From NCBI GenBank assembly GCA_030673265.1, contig DAOVJK010000205.1, forward strand, positions 1-5,888: DNA of 5,888 bases, in the 5' to 3' direction. Origin of the DNA: Pseudomonadota bacterium. GTDB lineage: Bacteria; Desulfobacterota; Desulfobulbia; Desulfobulbales; JAGXFP01. A program made the translations under genes and the position numbers. This document shows positions 5,748-5,888 of this stretch, one piece after another; within the stretch, counting starts at the first letter, position 1; every line of letters begins with the position of its first letter. The notes under the pieces were generated by a model. The model was not told the DNA's origin, did no database searches, and saw only the letters and a list, made by a program, of their open reading frames with translations.

Positions 5748-5888
5748 TGTTGACAAGAGATGACCTCTCTGTTGCCTATTCCACGGAAGTCTGCCACCCA
5801 TTCCAGCTGAAGGTTGCCACCTAAACCATGGCAAAGCTGCCACCTATCGGAGCGAAGCGACGCTGGTATTTTAAGTACTTACTCTACA
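5748..5888 (+). mobile_element. Probable terminal region of an IS21-family insertion sequence (partial)
   Basis: Tandem units with the core YTGCCACCYATTCC and an AAG-rich tail begin at 5772, 5791, 5814 and 5837 (spacings 19, 23 and 23). The last unit runs into CGGAGCGAAGCGACGCTGG. From memory, this pattern of repeated TGCCACC words ahead of istA is typical of IS21-family left ends. A possible outer tip starting TGTTGACAAG is at 5748, and AGAGA-TGACC-TCTCT at 5756-5770 is a perfect 5-bp dyad beside it. The transposase genes would lie beyond the window, so neither the far end nor a target duplication can be checked here. Confidence 0.55.

Noticed and set aside
5750..5778. Outward promoter starting with TTGACA at 5750-5755
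   Set aside because: The -35 hexamer is perfect, but no acceptable -10 lies 16-18 bases downstream.
5483..5888. E. coli-type LexA box (CTGT-N8-ACAG)
   Set aside because: None was seen by eye in the intI upstream region; only the ACAATG/CATTGT dyads are present.

Overview
The window is typical bacterial DNA and carries a minus-strand gene block. Reading in the direction of transcription, from high to low coordinates, it runs: a long integron-type tyrosine recombinase (intI), a LexA repressor (lexA), aminopeptidase N (pepN), and a small cupin-like gene broken by an in-frame UGA. The gene complement and style suggest a proteobacterium or a Desulfobacterota-type organism with a chromosomal integron. 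No rRNA or lineage marker is present, so that placement is an inference.

Layout. At 3-92 (+) is the last part of a membrane protein whose body lies outside the window. A structured intergenic stretch and a strong intrinsic terminator (206-235) follow. The cupin-like gene (242-562, -) lies 54 bp after pepN and has UGA at codon 47; this could be a nonsense mutation or a selenocysteine codon. pepN (617-3280, -) is full length with an intact M1 active site and starts at GTG. A 167-bp gap with a small hairpin separates it from lexA (3448-4086, -), which keeps its cleavage site and Ser/Lys dyad. The intI reading frame (3935-5482, -) overlaps the lexA start by 152 bp. It has the extra IntI-specific segment and all catalytic residues, a second N-terminal core-binding-like domain, and a probable out-of-frame run-on at its C-terminus.

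The last 406 bp (5483-5888) hold no complete gene. They contain the intI ribosome site, a cluster of ACAATG/CATTGT inverted repeats overlapping a TTGACA hexamer, a stub of a plus-strand gene (Shine-Dalgarno, ATG-AAA-AAA), and then two short tandem-repeat arrays that look like the multi-repeat ends of IS21-family elements. The 25-bp array begins exactly where the stub reading frame stops, so an insertion has probably displaced whatever lay beside the integrase. No convincing attI or attC core site is visible.

The most interesting unit is the intI-lexA pair. Integron integrases are known to be controlled by LexA/SOS in other bacteria. Here the repressor gene sits directly behind the integrase on the same strand, and an unassigned operator-like dyad lies in front of the integrase. 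That arrangement suggests a self-contained, SOS-controlled recombination module; this is inference, not shown.
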